Positions 25,904 to 33,424 of a stretch of 59,064 bases of DNA are shown here, in pieces (positions within the stretch are counted from its first letter, which is position 1; each line of letters starts with the position of its first letter). Under the pieces are notes generated by a model, which saw only the letters and a program-made list of their open reading frames with translations, searched no databases and was not told the DNA's origin. A program made the translations under genes and the position numbers. The stretch comes from Prevotella sp. (GTDB lineage: Bacteria; Bacteroidota; Bacteroidia; Bacteroidales; Bacteroidaceae), in assembly GCA_017428055.1 (NCBI GenBank), contig JAFRRN010000073.1:1-59064 (forward strand), given 5' to 3'.

Positions 25904-27004
25904 TTATTCTTTGATTCCCACGATCTTCGTCGGTGCCAACTCCTTGTTGCGCCGGTTGACGACCGTCACCACGGCTTGCGCAAAGCTGAGGAACGACTGT
26001 CCTGTCACGCTATCCACGTTCAAGGAGATGGGCTTGCCCGCATCGCCACTCTCGCAAACGCTCGCTACAAGGGGGATTTGCGCCAAGAGAGGGATATTCA
26101 TCTCCTCTGCCAACCGCTTGCACCCATCCTTCCCGAAGATGTAATACTTGTTGTTAGGCAGCTCGGCGGGCGTGAAATACGCCATGTTCTCCACCAGTCC
26201 GAGGATGGGGACGTTCACCTTGTCATTGCGATACATGTCAATGCCCTTCCGCGCATCGGCAAGAGCCACCTGCTGGGGAGTGCTTACGATGATGGCACCC
26301 GTGATGGCGAGTGTCTGTAAAAGTGTCAGATGGATGTCACTGGTGCCAGGAGGCGTGTCGAGAATGAAGTAATCCAACTCGCCCCAGTCGGCATCGGCAA
26401 TCAACTGTTTCAATGCCGATGTCGCCATGCCGCCCCGCCATAAGGTAGCCGTGTTGGGGTCAACGAAGAAGCCGATGCTCAACATCTTCACGCCATATTT
26501 CTCGATGGGGACAATCAACTGCCGTCCATCCACTTCCGTGGCATAAACCCGCTCATGCTCCACATCGAACATCTTGGGCATCGAGGGGCCGAAAATATCG
26601 GTGTCAAGCAGTCCCACCCGATAGCCCAACCGTGCCAATGACACGGCGAGGTTGGCGGCAACAGTGCTCTTACCCACCCCACCCTTGCCCGAACTCACGG
26701 CAACGATGTTCTTCACCTGTGGCAACAGCTTGCCCACTTCGGGGCGTGGCTTCGACTTAAACTCTGTCTCAATCGTCACTTCCACATCGGGACTTATATG
26801 GTAATGGATAGCCGCCTCCGCCGCCTTCACGGTGGACTTGAGGAAAGGGTCGGTGTCCCGTGGGAACAGCAACACCACCCGCACTTTCATACCGTCGATG
26901 CTGGGGGTGTCGGCAAGCATCCCGCTCTCAATCAAGTTCTTCTTCGTTCCCGCATAAATGACGCTTTCCAATGCGTCAATGATTAGTTTCGGATATAATG
27001 TCAT
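25904..27004 (-). CDS. mrp: Mrp/NBP35-family ATP-binding iron-sulfur carrier
   Basis: A 366-residue P-loop protein of the Mrp/ApbC family, used in iron-sulfur cluster transfer. An N-terminal MIP18/DUF59-like domain (about 1-80, PKLIIDALESVIYAGTKKNLIESGM) precedes the deviant Walker A VSSGKGGVGKSTVAANLAVSLA (about residues 104-125), the switch DTDIFGPSMPKMF, and FILDTPPGTSDIHL. ENMAYFTPAELPNNKYYIFG follows, where the CxxC of many homologues is replaced by non-Cys residues, a usual Bacteroidales variant. Start ATG at 27004 (MTLYPKLI) is preferred because the longer TTG-initiated frame begins inside the promoter box. Confidence 0.93.
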   Translation of the reverse strand: MTLYPKLIIDALESVIYAGTKKNLIESGMLADTPSIDGMKVRVVLLFPRDTDPFLKSTVKAAEAAIHYHISPDVEVTIETEFKSKPRPEVGKLLPQVKNIVAVSSGKGGVGKSTVAANLAVSLARLGYRVGLLDTDIFGPSMPKMFDVEHERVYATEVDGRQLIVPIEKYGVKMLSIGFFVDPNTATLWRGGMATSALKQLIADADWGELDYFILDTPPGTSDIHLTLLQTLAITGAIIVSTPQQVALADARKGIDMYRNDKVNVPILGLVENMAYFTPAELPNNKYYIFGKDGCKRLAEEMNIPLLAQIPLVASVCESGDAGKPISLNVDSVTGQSFLSFAQAVVTVVNRRNKELAPTKIVGIKE

Positions 27005-27028
27005 ATAATATATAATGTGTTCGACTCG

Positions 27029-27036
27029 CAAAATTA
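27029..27036 (-). promoter_or_regulatory. promoter -7 box of mrp
   Basis: TAATTTTG on the minus strand, 24 nt ahead of the ATG at 27004. It is divergent from the promoter of the 105-residue gene at 27121. Confidence 0.6.
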
Positions 27037-27120
27037 CATCATTTCATATCTTTTTCCAAAATAATTTCGCTAATTCTCATATTTTCCTTTCCATTAATCC
27101 CAATTCTCCAATTATATTCG

Positions 27121-27128
27121 TATTTTTG
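27121..27128 (+). promoter_or_regulatory. promoter -7 box of the decayed toxin-antitoxin pair
   Basis: TATTTTTG, 21 nt before ATG 27150. An earlier ATG at 27137 leads only to a stop after three codons. Confidence 0.55.
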
Positions 27129-27149
27129 CACAAAACATGAAGGAATAAT

Positions 27150-27467
27150 ATGCAAGAAAACGACCACATCGCCAGCGAACCCATACCGGTCACTTATCCA
27201 TCACCCAAGCCATTCCAATTAAGTGGGGACAAATTATTATCCGTCTTGGAATCTGTTGGCATTCAAGATATTCCTATCGCCATCAAATATTTGGCGAATA
27301 GGCTCATAACAAGTCAACATCATGACCAAGCCACACATAAGAAACATAGTTGGGATTCATATACACTCTCCAAAGAAGTAATCGAGATGAGTCCCAAAGA
27401 GAGAAAGAATATCTATGGAGACTATAAATCCATGATGGAATCCATCATGCAGGAGGAATACAGATGA
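27150..27467 (+). CDS. antitoxin-like hypothetical protein upstream of a PIN remnant
   Basis: A 105-residue soluble protein with no family that I can name. A proline-rich N-terminus is followed by a helical middle (GDKLLSVLESVGIQDIPIAIKYLANRL) and a basic-acidic C-terminus (SPKERKNIYGDYKSMMESIMQEEYR). Its TGA overlaps the ATG of a truncated PIN-domain frame (ATGA at 27464-27467), the coupling usual for VapBC-type antitoxin-toxin pairs. The antitoxin role is inferred from that coupling. If the toxin is really dead, this gene is a leftover. Confidence 0.6.
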   Translation: MQENDHIASEPIPVTYPSPKPFQLSGDKLLSVLESVGIQDIPIAIKYLANRLITSQHHDQATHKKHSWDSYTLSKEVIEMSPKERKNIYGDYKSMMESIMQEEYR

Positions 27468-27547
27468 CCGTTTTTTTAGACACAAATATTATCTTGGATT
27501 TCTACGATAGCGACAGAGGACACTATCTTCCTACAGCCATCCTTTGA
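27464..27547 (+). pseudogene. truncated PIN-domain (VapC-like) toxin remnant
   Basis: A 27-codon frame starting MTVFLDTNIILDFYDSDR and ending in TGA at 27545-27547. The FLDTNIILDF stretch is the first strand and first catalytic Asp of PIN-domain ribonucleases, including the conserved Asp-Thr-Asn. A full PIN toxin needs about 130 residues. The rest is absent, and the convergent gene's stop lies only 10 nt further on, so the toxin has been cut off rather than merely frameshifted. Confidence 0.75.
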
Positions 27548-27556
27548 ACAATAACT

Positions 27557-28807
27557 TCACTTATACCTCTTCACCAACTTATCTATCGCCTTGTCGAGCG
27601 ACTCCGACGGCTCGATGATGTTGTAATCCTCCCAGAAATGGGGGTCGCGGAAATAATCCACCTTGTCGTAAAAGGCATCACGCGAGTCAAAGGAATCTCG
27701 CCCGGCAATGGGATGGACTTCGGCCATTGCCTTGTCTGTCACCACCATCTCACAAACAGCAGTGAATGCCGTGGCAAAGAGCCGTCGCTTCCAGTCGCAG
27801 TTGAATCGGAATGTGTTACGCACATAGCTTAGGCGTGTTACCCCATCCTCATAGCGATAGTCAATCAACGTGACCAACTCCTTGGGCTTAAACTTGACAC
27901 CGAGGGGCTTTTTCACCAGCATCATGCGGGTCGCCTTGTCAATGTCACTCATATCGAGCGACAACTCCGCACGGGTAAAAGCCAGCGTCTCGCGGTCAAT
28001 ATACAACTTGCCGTAAAACAATGCCCAGTCCAATGACCACTTCGGCTCGATAGCCACCACGTATTGCTGACGGTCATTGATGGTCGTTGGCTCCAACATG
28101 GTAAACTCATAGCATTTCAAGTCCTCCTCATTAAACAGGAAGTCAAGGTTCTTCGCAATGTCGAGTTGCACGGGTTGCACGGGCCCGCCCATCACCTTGA
28201 CAGAGAGCGTGTCGCCCCGCCTCGGGCTCAGGAGCCGCCGTCCCTTGCGTATGGCGACCTTATCCCTTAGATTCCCATGCTTATACGAAGTCTTGTACAT
28301 ATCCACTACCCCTTCTGCCACATAGATATAGTGCTGCCGTTTCATGGCGGTCTCGCGGTAAAAGGCATTCAGCAATTCGGGCTTATTGCTATAGTTGTCG
28401 GGAATCTTCCTGATGGCGATGTTCACCAACTCCCTCGGATCGCCCGTCCATACCACCACCTCCTTCAGCTCCACTGCCGTGGGATTCAGCAGAATACGCA
28501 GGGGTTCCGCCTGTCCTGGCGTAATGCGGACGCGCTTGGATTGGTAACCCAAGTGCGACACCGTAATATACTTCGGGGGAACATCAGCCTTCAGGGTGAA
28601 AAAACCATCGTCGTTGGTGACCACGGAAACATGGGTGCCTTCTGCCACGACGCTCGCCTGCCTAACGGGGAGCTTGCTCTTTTCTTGATATACCGTACCG
28701 CTAATCACCGCCTTCATGCCGTCGGTAGCCTCGCCACCAACCACATTCTGCGCCCAGGCAACACCACATGTGAAGGTTATCAACAGAATAAGGAAAACTC
28801 GTCTCAT
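27557..28807 (-). CDS. exported carboxypeptidase-regulatory-like domain protein
   Basis: A 416-residue exported protein. The signal peptide (MRRVFLILLITFTCGVAWA, cut near Q) is followed by a carboxypeptidase-D-like regulatory beta-sandwich (about residues 30-115, ISGTVYQEKSKLPVRQASV with DDGFFTLKADVPPKYITVSHLGYQ), the plug-like extension seen on many Bacteroidetes outer-membrane proteins. The rest (about 120-416) is a conserved domain with NAFYRETAMKRQHYIYVAEGVVDMYK, probably beta-rich and outer-membrane associated. No catalytic residues are visible. It has its own promoter box at 28832-28839 and ends against the PIN remnant. Confidence 0.85.
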   Translation of the reverse strand: MRRVFLILLITFTCGVAWAQNVVGGEATDGMKAVISGTVYQEKSKLPVRQASVVAEGTHVSVVTNDDGFFTLKADVPPKYITVSHLGYQSKRVRITPGQAEPLRILLNPTAVELKEVVVWTGDPRELVNIAIRKIPDNYSNKPELLNAFYRETAMKRQHYIYVAEGVVDMYKTSYKHGNLRDKVAIRKGRRLLSPRRGDTLSVKVMGGPVQPVQLDIAKNLDFLFNEEDLKCYEFTMLEPTTINDRQQYVVAIEPKWSLDWALFYGKLYIDRETLAFTRAELSLDMSDIDKATRMMLVKKPLGVKFKPKELVTLIDYRYEDGVTRLSYVRNTFRFNCDWKRRLFATAFTAVCEMVVTDKAMAEVHPIAGRDSFDSRDAFYDKVDYFRDPHFWEDYNIIEPSESLDKAIDKLVKRYK

Positions 28808-28831
28808 ATTATCCCAAATTATATTTTTGAC

Positions 28832-28839
28832 AAAGATAG
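28832..28839 (-). promoter_or_regulatory. promoter -7 box of the carboxypeptidase-regulatory-like gene
   Basis: TATCTTTG on the minus strand, 25 nt before the start codon at 28807. Confidence 0.6.
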
Positions 28840-29062
28840 GATTTTATTTCAATATTATCAAGCTTTTCATGTTGTTTTTTTATCATCAAACAATTATTTT
28901 TGATTCGGCATACTTTGTCAATAATTTTTCACAAAATGGGCGCAAATGACGGGCTTCTTTCGCGCAAACTTCATTCTTGGGCGAAAATAACGCGGTTTTT
29001 GACGCTTTTCACAACTCGCTCATTACCAACTATTTACGAATCGAAGGCATTTTCCGACGCTG

Positions 29063-29176
29063 ATAAAGGCGGCATTTTAACATTATTTGGGCGGCATCCG
29101 CCGACCACAAATGCCACATTTATTGACGACGGATGCGGCATCTATCGGCAGCGGATGCCGCCCAAAAAATGTTAAA
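29063..29176. repeat. 22-nt palindrome array inside a 26-bp inverted repeat
   Basis: 17-nt units centred at 29071, 29093, 29115, 29137 and 29159, each exactly 22 nt apart. They include ATTTGGGCGGCATCCGC, ACAAATGCCACATTTAT, ACGGATGCGGCATCTAT and GCGGATGCCGCCCAAAA, with 5-nt spacers CGACC, TGACG and CGGCA. The outer sequences 29076-29101 and 29151-29176 are complementary over 26 bp with one mismatch. The array lies in the 600-bp gap between two divergent genes, which otherwise shows no coding potential. Confidence 0.85.
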
Positions 29177-29382
29177 GGCATATTTCCGCCCCAAAAAATG
29201 GACTCATCCACCCTTTCCAGACCATCCTGTTGGCGAAAACCAAGCTATTTCATGTATTTTCCAGGACAACGTTTTGTCAAGTTTTTTCATAACTATTCAC
29301 ATACCATTCCATGCCGTCCTTCATGGTAGACACGCAAACTGGGAGAAATTATCTTCCCAATTTTTCTTAAAAACATGCCATT

Positions 29383-29417
29383 TTTGCAGACTTATTGAAA
29401 TAAAATGTGTAATTTTG
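29383..29417 (+). promoter_or_regulatory. promoter of the sigma-54 activator gene
   Basis: TTTG at 29383-29386 and TAATTTTG at 29410-29417, 23 nt apart. A TTG-initiated frame from 29405 overlaps the box, so ATG 29426 is chosen. Confidence 0.6.
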
Positions 29418-29425
29418 GCACTCCA

Positions 29426-30679
29426 ATGAATACGACACAATTACAACTCATCAAGAACAGATACAACATCGTGGGCAACTGCGATGGATTGAACCATGCT
29501 TTGGATGTCGCCTTGCAAGTGGCTCCCACCGACCTCAGCGTCCTCATCATCGGCGAGAGCGGCGTGGGAAAGGAGATTATACCCCGCGTCATACACGACA
29601 CCTCGCCACGGCGGAGGGAGAAGTATTTTGCCATCAACTGCGGCTCCATCCCCGAGGGCACTATCGACAGCGAGCTCTTCGGGCATGAGAAAGGCTCGTT
29701 CACGGGTGCCATCGGCGAGAGCGAGGGATATTTTGGCATCGCCAACAAAGGCACCATCTTCCTTGACGAGGTGGGCGAACTGCCCCTTGCCACGCAAGCC
29801 CGGCTGCTCCGCGTACTGGAAACGGGCGAGTACATCCGCGTCGGAGGCACGAAGATCATGAAGACCGACGTGCGCATCGTGGCGGCTACCAACATCAACA
29901 TGCGCAAGGCGATTAGCGAGGGGCGTTTTCGCGAAGACCTATACTATCGCCTCAACACCATCCCCATACAGATGCCGCCCCTGCGGGAGCGTGGCAACGA
30001 CATCCTTTTGCTGTTCCGCCTCTTCGCCATGCAGATGGCAGAGAAGTATCGACTGCCGAAAATCACGCTCACCGACGACGCCAAGGAACTGATGCTGAAA
30101 TACAAGTGGCCCGGCAACGTGCGACAGTTGAAGAACATCACCGAGCAGATGTCTGTGCTCAGCCAAGAGCGGGAAATCAACTCAGAGATGCTTCGGCAAT
30201 TCATCCCGCAAGACCCCGAGAGCACCCAACTGGCCCCCATCTCACAGCCAGGGTCGCATTCGTATGAGAGCGAGCGCGAGCTACTATATAAAATATTGTA
30301 TGAACTGCGCGGCAACGTGAGCGACCTACGGCGCGACATGAACGGCCTGCGGAAGCAATTGGAGGAGGTACGCGACACCCACGGCATCGGATATGGGTTG
30401 CCCATCACGTCTTTAGACACGATAGATGCTGTTAAGGCGACACACGACGCCCACAAAATCGAGGATGCCGTGGCAGAGGAAATCAACGACTCCATCGAGC
30501 CGGAGAACCTGAACCTCCGCGAGAGCAACCGCGAGAAGACCATCAAGGCACTGGAACGCACGGGGGGCAACCGCAAGAAGACCGCCAAGGAACTGGGCAT
30601 CTCCGACCGTACCCTCTATCGATGGCTCAAGGAGTTCGGGCTGGACAAGCAGATGCCCGGAGACAAAGACAACGACTGA
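29426..30679 (+). CDS. sigma-54 interacting transcription activator without receiver domain
   Basis: A 417-residue AAA+ activator of sigma-54 RNA polymerase. The ATPase starts almost at the N-terminus: Walker A GESGVGKE (about residues 43-50), the sigma-54 contact loop GSFTGA (a GAFTGA variant, about 91-96), Walker B TIFLDEVGEL, and LYYRLNTIPIQMPPLRER. A linker with a predicted coiled coil (about 285-320) leads to a Fis-type helix-turn-helix (NRKKTAKELGISDRTLYRWLKEFGL). There is no N-terminal receiver, PAS or GAF domain, so activity must be controlled by abundance or a partner. In Bacteroidales this gene usually precedes lptE and secG, as here. Confidence 0.93.
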   Translation: MNTTQLQLIKNRYNIVGNCDGLNHALDVALQVAPTDLSVLIIGESGVGKEIIPRVIHDTSPRRREKYFAINCGSIPEGTIDSELFGHEKGSFTGAIGESEGYFGIANKGTIFLDEVGELPLATQARLLRVLETGEYIRVGGTKIMKTDVRIVAATNINMRKAISEGRFREDLYYRLNTIPIQMPPLRERGNDILLLFRLFAMQMAEKYRLPKITLTDDAKELMLKYKWPGNVRQLKNITEQMSVLSQEREINSEMLRQFIPQDPESTQLAPISQPGSHSYESERELLYKILYELRGNVSDLRRDMNGLRKQLEEVRDTHGIGYGLPITSLDTIDAVKATHDAHKIEDAVAEEINDSIEPENLNLRESNREKTIKALERTGGNRKKTAKELGISDRTLYRWLKEFGLDKQMPGDKDND

Positions 30680-30706
30680 CGGATGAATCGTAACGACCGA
30701 CAAATC

Positions 30707-31213
30707 ATGAAGACCAAGCACCTCATCATCTTTCTCGCCGTTTCCACCCTCATGGCATGTAAGGTGAGCCTCACTTTCAACGGGGCGAGCATCGACTATA
30801 CCAAGACCAAGACCATACAGATAGCCGACTTCCCCAACCGCTCCTCATACATCTGGGGCCCGATGGGAGGCATGTTCAACACCGCATTGAAGGACATCTA
30901 CGCCAACCATACCAAGTTGAGCCAGGTGAAACGCAACGGCGACATGAAAGTTGAAGGTGAGATCACACAATATTCACAACGCAACAAAGGAATCTCAAGC
31001 GAGGGTTACTCGTCGCAGACAGAGCTGTCGATGACGGTGAACGTCAGGTTTACCAACAACAAAAACCACTCCGAGGACTTTGAACGCTCCTTCACCGCAA
31101 CATCATCTTACGAAACCACACAAAGCCTCTCGTCCGTACAGGAAAGCCTGGTGACGGAGATGATCAAGGAACTGACCGAACAAATATTCAACGCCACCGT
31201 GGCAAACTGGTGA
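30707..31213 (+). CDS. lptE: LptE-like LPS-assembly lipoprotein
   Basis: A 168-residue lipoprotein of the Bacteroidetes LptE family, thought to plug the LptD barrel that inserts lipopolysaccharide in the outer membrane. ATG 30707 gives a lipoprotein signal (MKTKHLIIFLAVSTLMAC) with Cys18 as the lipidation site; ATG 30683 is an alternative start. The mature protein has the expected FNGASIDYTKTKTIQIADFPN opening and ends in a helix (SLVTEMIKELTEQIFN). Synteny with the sigma-54 activator, a TPR-like gene and secG supports the call. Confidence 0.85.
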   Translation: MKTKHLIIFLAVSTLMACKVSLTFNGASIDYTKTKTIQIADFPNRSSYIWGPMGGMFNTALKDIYANHTKLSQVKRNGDMKVEGEITQYSQRNKGISSEGYSSQTELSMTVNVRFTNNKNHSEDFERSFTATSSYETTQSLSSVQESLVTEMIKELTEQIFNATVANW

Positions 31214-31238
31214 CAAAAACCCCATATTACAACGACAC

Positions 31239-31988
31239 ATGAACCTGATACAACTCATGCAGCATCCCGAGACAATGGACAAGGAGACCCTCTACGACCT
31301 CCGATGCCTCTTGGCGCAACATCCCTATTACCAAACGGCACGGTTGCTGATGCTGCAAAACCTCTATCTGCTGCACGACCCGACGTTTGACGAGGAACTT
31401 CGGAAAGCAGCCATCTATGTCACCGACCGCAAGGTGTTGTTCGATCTTGTGGAGGCTGCCCATTACAAGATTCCCAAGACCGCACACACCGCCAAGAAGA
31501 AAGTTGGCGATACACGAACAGCAGACCGCACCATCAGCCTCATCGACAACTTCCTCAAGTCCATCCCCGACCAACAGGAGACCAGCCCCACGCAGAAAAG
31601 AAGGCCCACTCCTGCCGATGCCGCCTTGGACTACGTGTCGTACCTCTTGGACATCGAGGGCGAAGAGAAACCAAAAGACGGCGATGCCACCCAGTTGAAA
31701 GGCCAGGAACTCATCGACGACTTCATCAAAAAGGACGGCGGGAAGATACAACTCAAGGAAAAACCCGAATACCTGCCAGAAATCGATACGGAAGAGGAAA
31801 ACGGCGACTTTTACGGCGAGGGGGGCTATTTTACGGAGACTTTGGCGAAAATATACATCAAACAAGGCAGATATTCCAAGGCTCTTGAAATAATTAAGCG
31901 TTTAAATTTGAATTTTCCAAAAAAAAATATTTATTTTGCAGACCAAATCCGTTTCTTGGAGAAATTAGTGTTAAATAGCGAAAATTAA
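31239..31988 (+). CDS. conserved hypothetical protein with C-terminal TPR-like helices
   Basis: A 249-residue cytoplasmic protein without signal peptide. The N-terminal third is helical (LIQLMQHPETMDKETLYDLRCLLAQHPYYQTARLLML). The middle is charged and probably disordered. The C-terminus looks like one TPR pair (YFTETLAKIYIKQGRYSKALEIIKRLNLNFPKKN). It lies between the LptE-like gene and secG (25 and 12 nt gaps), an arrangement conserved in Bacteroidales. Its function is not known to me. Confidence 0.85.
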   Translation: MNLIQLMQHPETMDKETLYDLRCLLAQHPYYQTARLLMLQNLYLLHDPTFDEELRKAAIYVTDRKVLFDLVEAAHYKIPKTAHTAKKKVGDTRTADRTISLIDNFLKSIPDQQETSPTQKRRPTPADAALDYVSYLLDIEGEEKPKDGDATQLKGQELIDDFIKKDGGKIQLKEKPEYLPEIDTEEENGDFYGEGGYFTETLAKIYIKQGRYSKALEIIKRLNLNFPKKNIYFADQIRFLEKLVLNSEN

Positions 31989-32000
31989 AACAATAAAAAG

Positions 32001-32423
32001 ATGATTTACACATTATTTGTAGTACTGATTGTACTGGCAGCACTGATGATGATTGGCATCGTGCTCATCCAGGAGTCAAAAGGCGGAGGACTTGCCTCCA
32101 ACTTCTCTTCATCAAACCAAATCATGGGCGTGCGCAAGACCACTGACATCGTGGAGAAAACCACATGGGGACTGGCAATAGCCATGGTCTTGTTTAGCAT
32201 CATCTGCGCATACGTGGCACCAAAGGCATCCACGGAGCAAAGCGTGTTGGAGAACATCGCCACGCAGACGGAGACAACCAACCCCACCAACACACCAGGG
32301 TTTGGCGCAGGACAGCAAGCAGCACCCGCTACAGACAAGGCAGCCGCTCCCGCCAAAAGCGACGCTCCCGCAGCAGCAGAGAAACCGGCAGCACCCGCCA
32401 AGGAGGCTGCACCGGCACAGTAA
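32001..32423 (+). CDS. secG: preprotein translocase subunit SecG
   Basis: A 140-residue SecG that forms the small third subunit of the SecYEG channel. It has two membrane helices (about residues 3-22 and 53-73) around the cytoplasmic loop with GGGLASNFSSSNQIMGVRKTTDIVEKTTW, the best conserved part of the family. The C-terminal tail (about 80-140) is rich in Ala, Pro and Thr, longer than the compact enterobacterial SecG but usual in Bacteroidales. It ends an operon of at least three genes; a hairpin follows at 32438-32468. Confidence 0.93.
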   Translation: MIYTLFVVLIVLAALMMIGIVLIQESKGGGLASNFSSSNQIMGVRKTTDIVEKTTWGLAIAMVLFSIICAYVAPKASTEQSVLENIATQTETTNPTNTPGFGAGQQAAPATDKAAAPAKSDAPAAAEKPAAPAKEAAPAQ

Positions 32424-32437
32424 AGGCAAAAAAGATA

Positions 32438-32468
32438 GGGAATTATTTGGCGATTACAAATAATTCCC
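32438..32468 (+). terminator. secG terminator placed in the spacer of the tRNA-His promoter
   Basis: A perfect 12-bp stem (GGGAATTATTTG with CAAATAATTCCC) and a 7-nt loop, 14 nt after the secG stop and followed by TTATCTTT. The left arm ends in the -33 TTTG of the next promoter and the right arm ends 1 nt before its -7 box. Confidence 0.65.
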
Positions 32469-32477
32469 TTATCTTTG
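32446..32477 (+). promoter_or_regulatory. promoter of tRNA-His
   Basis: TTTG at 32446-32449, then 20 nt, then TATCTTTG at 32470-32477. The tRNA starts 30 nt downstream. Confidence 0.7.
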
Positions 32478-32507
32478 CACCCGCATTTCAACGGAAATCC
32501 GTACATG

Positions 32508-32581
32508 GTGCCCATAGTTCAGTTGGTTAGAGCGTCAGATTGTGGTTCTGAATGTCGAGGGTTCGAGTCCCTCTGGGCACC
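32508..32581 (+). tRNA. tRNA-His (anticodon GTG)
   Basis: A full cloverleaf: acceptor GTGCCCA pairs with TGGGCAC, the anticodon arm is TCAGA/TCTGA with loop TTGTGGT giving anticodon GTG, and the T arm has GGTTCGAGTCC. Position 32507 is G and position 32581 is C, the extra G-1:C73 pair that marks tRNA-His. CCA is not encoded. Confidence 0.97.
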
Positions 32582-32591
32582 CCCTCACAAG

Positions 32592-32622
32592 AATCCCTGC
32601 AAATAAAGAGTTTGCGGGGATT
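32592..32622 (+). terminator. terminator after tRNA-His
   Basis: A 12-bp stem (AATCCCTGCAAA with TTTGCGGGGATT, one G-T pair) and a 7-nt loop, followed by TCCGTTT, 10 nt after the tRNA. Confidence 0.65.
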
Positions 32623-32664
32623 TCCGTTTAAAGGCAAGAATAATAAAAGACAATTTTCCTATCT

Positions 32665-32703
32665 ACAACGGACATCGTTTGCGAAATAATTCTTATATTT
32701 GCA
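32665..32703 (+). promoter_or_regulatory. promoter of the DUF3791/DUF3990 operon, copy 1 of a duplicated cassette
   Basis: Ends in the -7 box TATATTTG (32694-32701). The 39 nt are 35/39 identical to 33813-33851, which carries TATCTTTG. The two copies flank the three-gene operon as direct repeats. Confidence 0.65.
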
Positions 32704-32726
32704 CTCAAATGATAAAAAGAAAACTA

Positions 32727-32951
32727 ATGAGTAAAGAAACAAGAGATAAACTATCGTATTTCATAACATGTATTGCTGTGTTTGGTGAGCATTTCAACCT
32801 ACAACCCAAGCAAGCGTTCGCATATTTGAAACGATTTGGCGGTTTAGCATTCCTTGATGAATGTTATGCTGCAGAACATACTTTGTCTCTTGATGATGCC
32901 GTAGCAGACTTATCTATGATTTGCAAACGTAATGGAGGAGGTCTGGAATGA
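32727..32951 (+). CDS. DUF3791 protein (putative antitoxin component)
   Basis: A 74-residue helical protein (MSKETRDKLSYFITCIAVFGE) ending in a basic segment. The K-SYF--C---F-E plus FLDECYAAEHTLSLDDAVADL pattern is that of DUF3791. ATG 32727 matches the usual family start; ATG 32709 is also possible. Its stop overlaps the start of the DUF3990 gene by 4 nt (ATGA), so the two are translationally coupled. In many Bacteroidetes and Firmicutes loci DUF3791 precedes DUF3990, and a toxin-antitoxin relation is plausible. Base composition is much more AT-rich than the core genes nearby, a sign of acquisition. Confidence 0.8.
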   Translation: MSKETRDKLSYFITCIAVFGEHFNLQPKQAFAYLKRFGGLAFLDECYAAEHTLSLDDAVADLSMICKRNGGGLE

Positions 32952-33424
32952 TTCTTTATCACGGTTCAAACGTTGCCATAGAAGAAATCGACCTTTCACT
33001 TTGTAAACCGTATAAGGATTTTGGTAAAGGGTTTTATCTGACGGATATTAAATCTCAAGCAGACGAGATGGCTTTTCGTCGTGTCAGACTTAGTGGTTAT
33101 GGGAATCCAATTGTAACACAATATGAGTTCGATGAATCTTTACTTAATGACAACACCATTAAAATACTTTTATTCCCAAAGGTATCTGTCGAGTGGGCTC
33201 AATTCGTACTTGACAATAGAGACTTGAATCATAATGGTTTTTCCCATAGTTATGATATTGTAGTAGGACCAGTTGCCGACGATACTGTTGCTTTTCAACT
33301 TCGCCGCTATCTGCTTGGAGGAATATCTTTGGAGAAACTGGTATCAGAACTGGAATATAAAGGACTTAACAGACAATATTTCTTCGGTACAGAACTTGCC
33401 ATTTCAAAGTTAAAGAAACTATGA
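32948..33424 (+). CDS. DUF3990 protein, ADP-ribosyltransferase-like (putative toxin)
   Basis: A 158-residue protein of DUF3990, a family I place near the ADP-ribosyltransferase fold. The opening LYHGSN (residues 3-8) matches the NAD-binding H/R-x-S/T strand of that fold, DFGKGFYLTD (about 24-33) the second conserved motif, and YDIVVGPVADD (about 98-108) the DUF3990 signature. A third catalytic residue near the C-terminus (YFFGTELAISKLK, about 141-153) is likely but uncertain. The protein sits between DUF3791 and another small helical protein with 4-nt overlaps on both sides, as expected of a toxin-antitoxin operon. Target and activity are inference. Confidence 0.8.
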   Translation: MILYHGSNVAIEEIDLSLCKPYKDFGKGFYLTDIKSQADEMAFRRVRLSGYGNPIVTQYEFDESLLNDNTIKILLFPKVSVEWAQFVLDNRDLNHNGFSHSYDIVVGPVADDTVAFQLRRYLLGGISLEKLVSELEYKGLNRQYFFGTELAISKLKKL

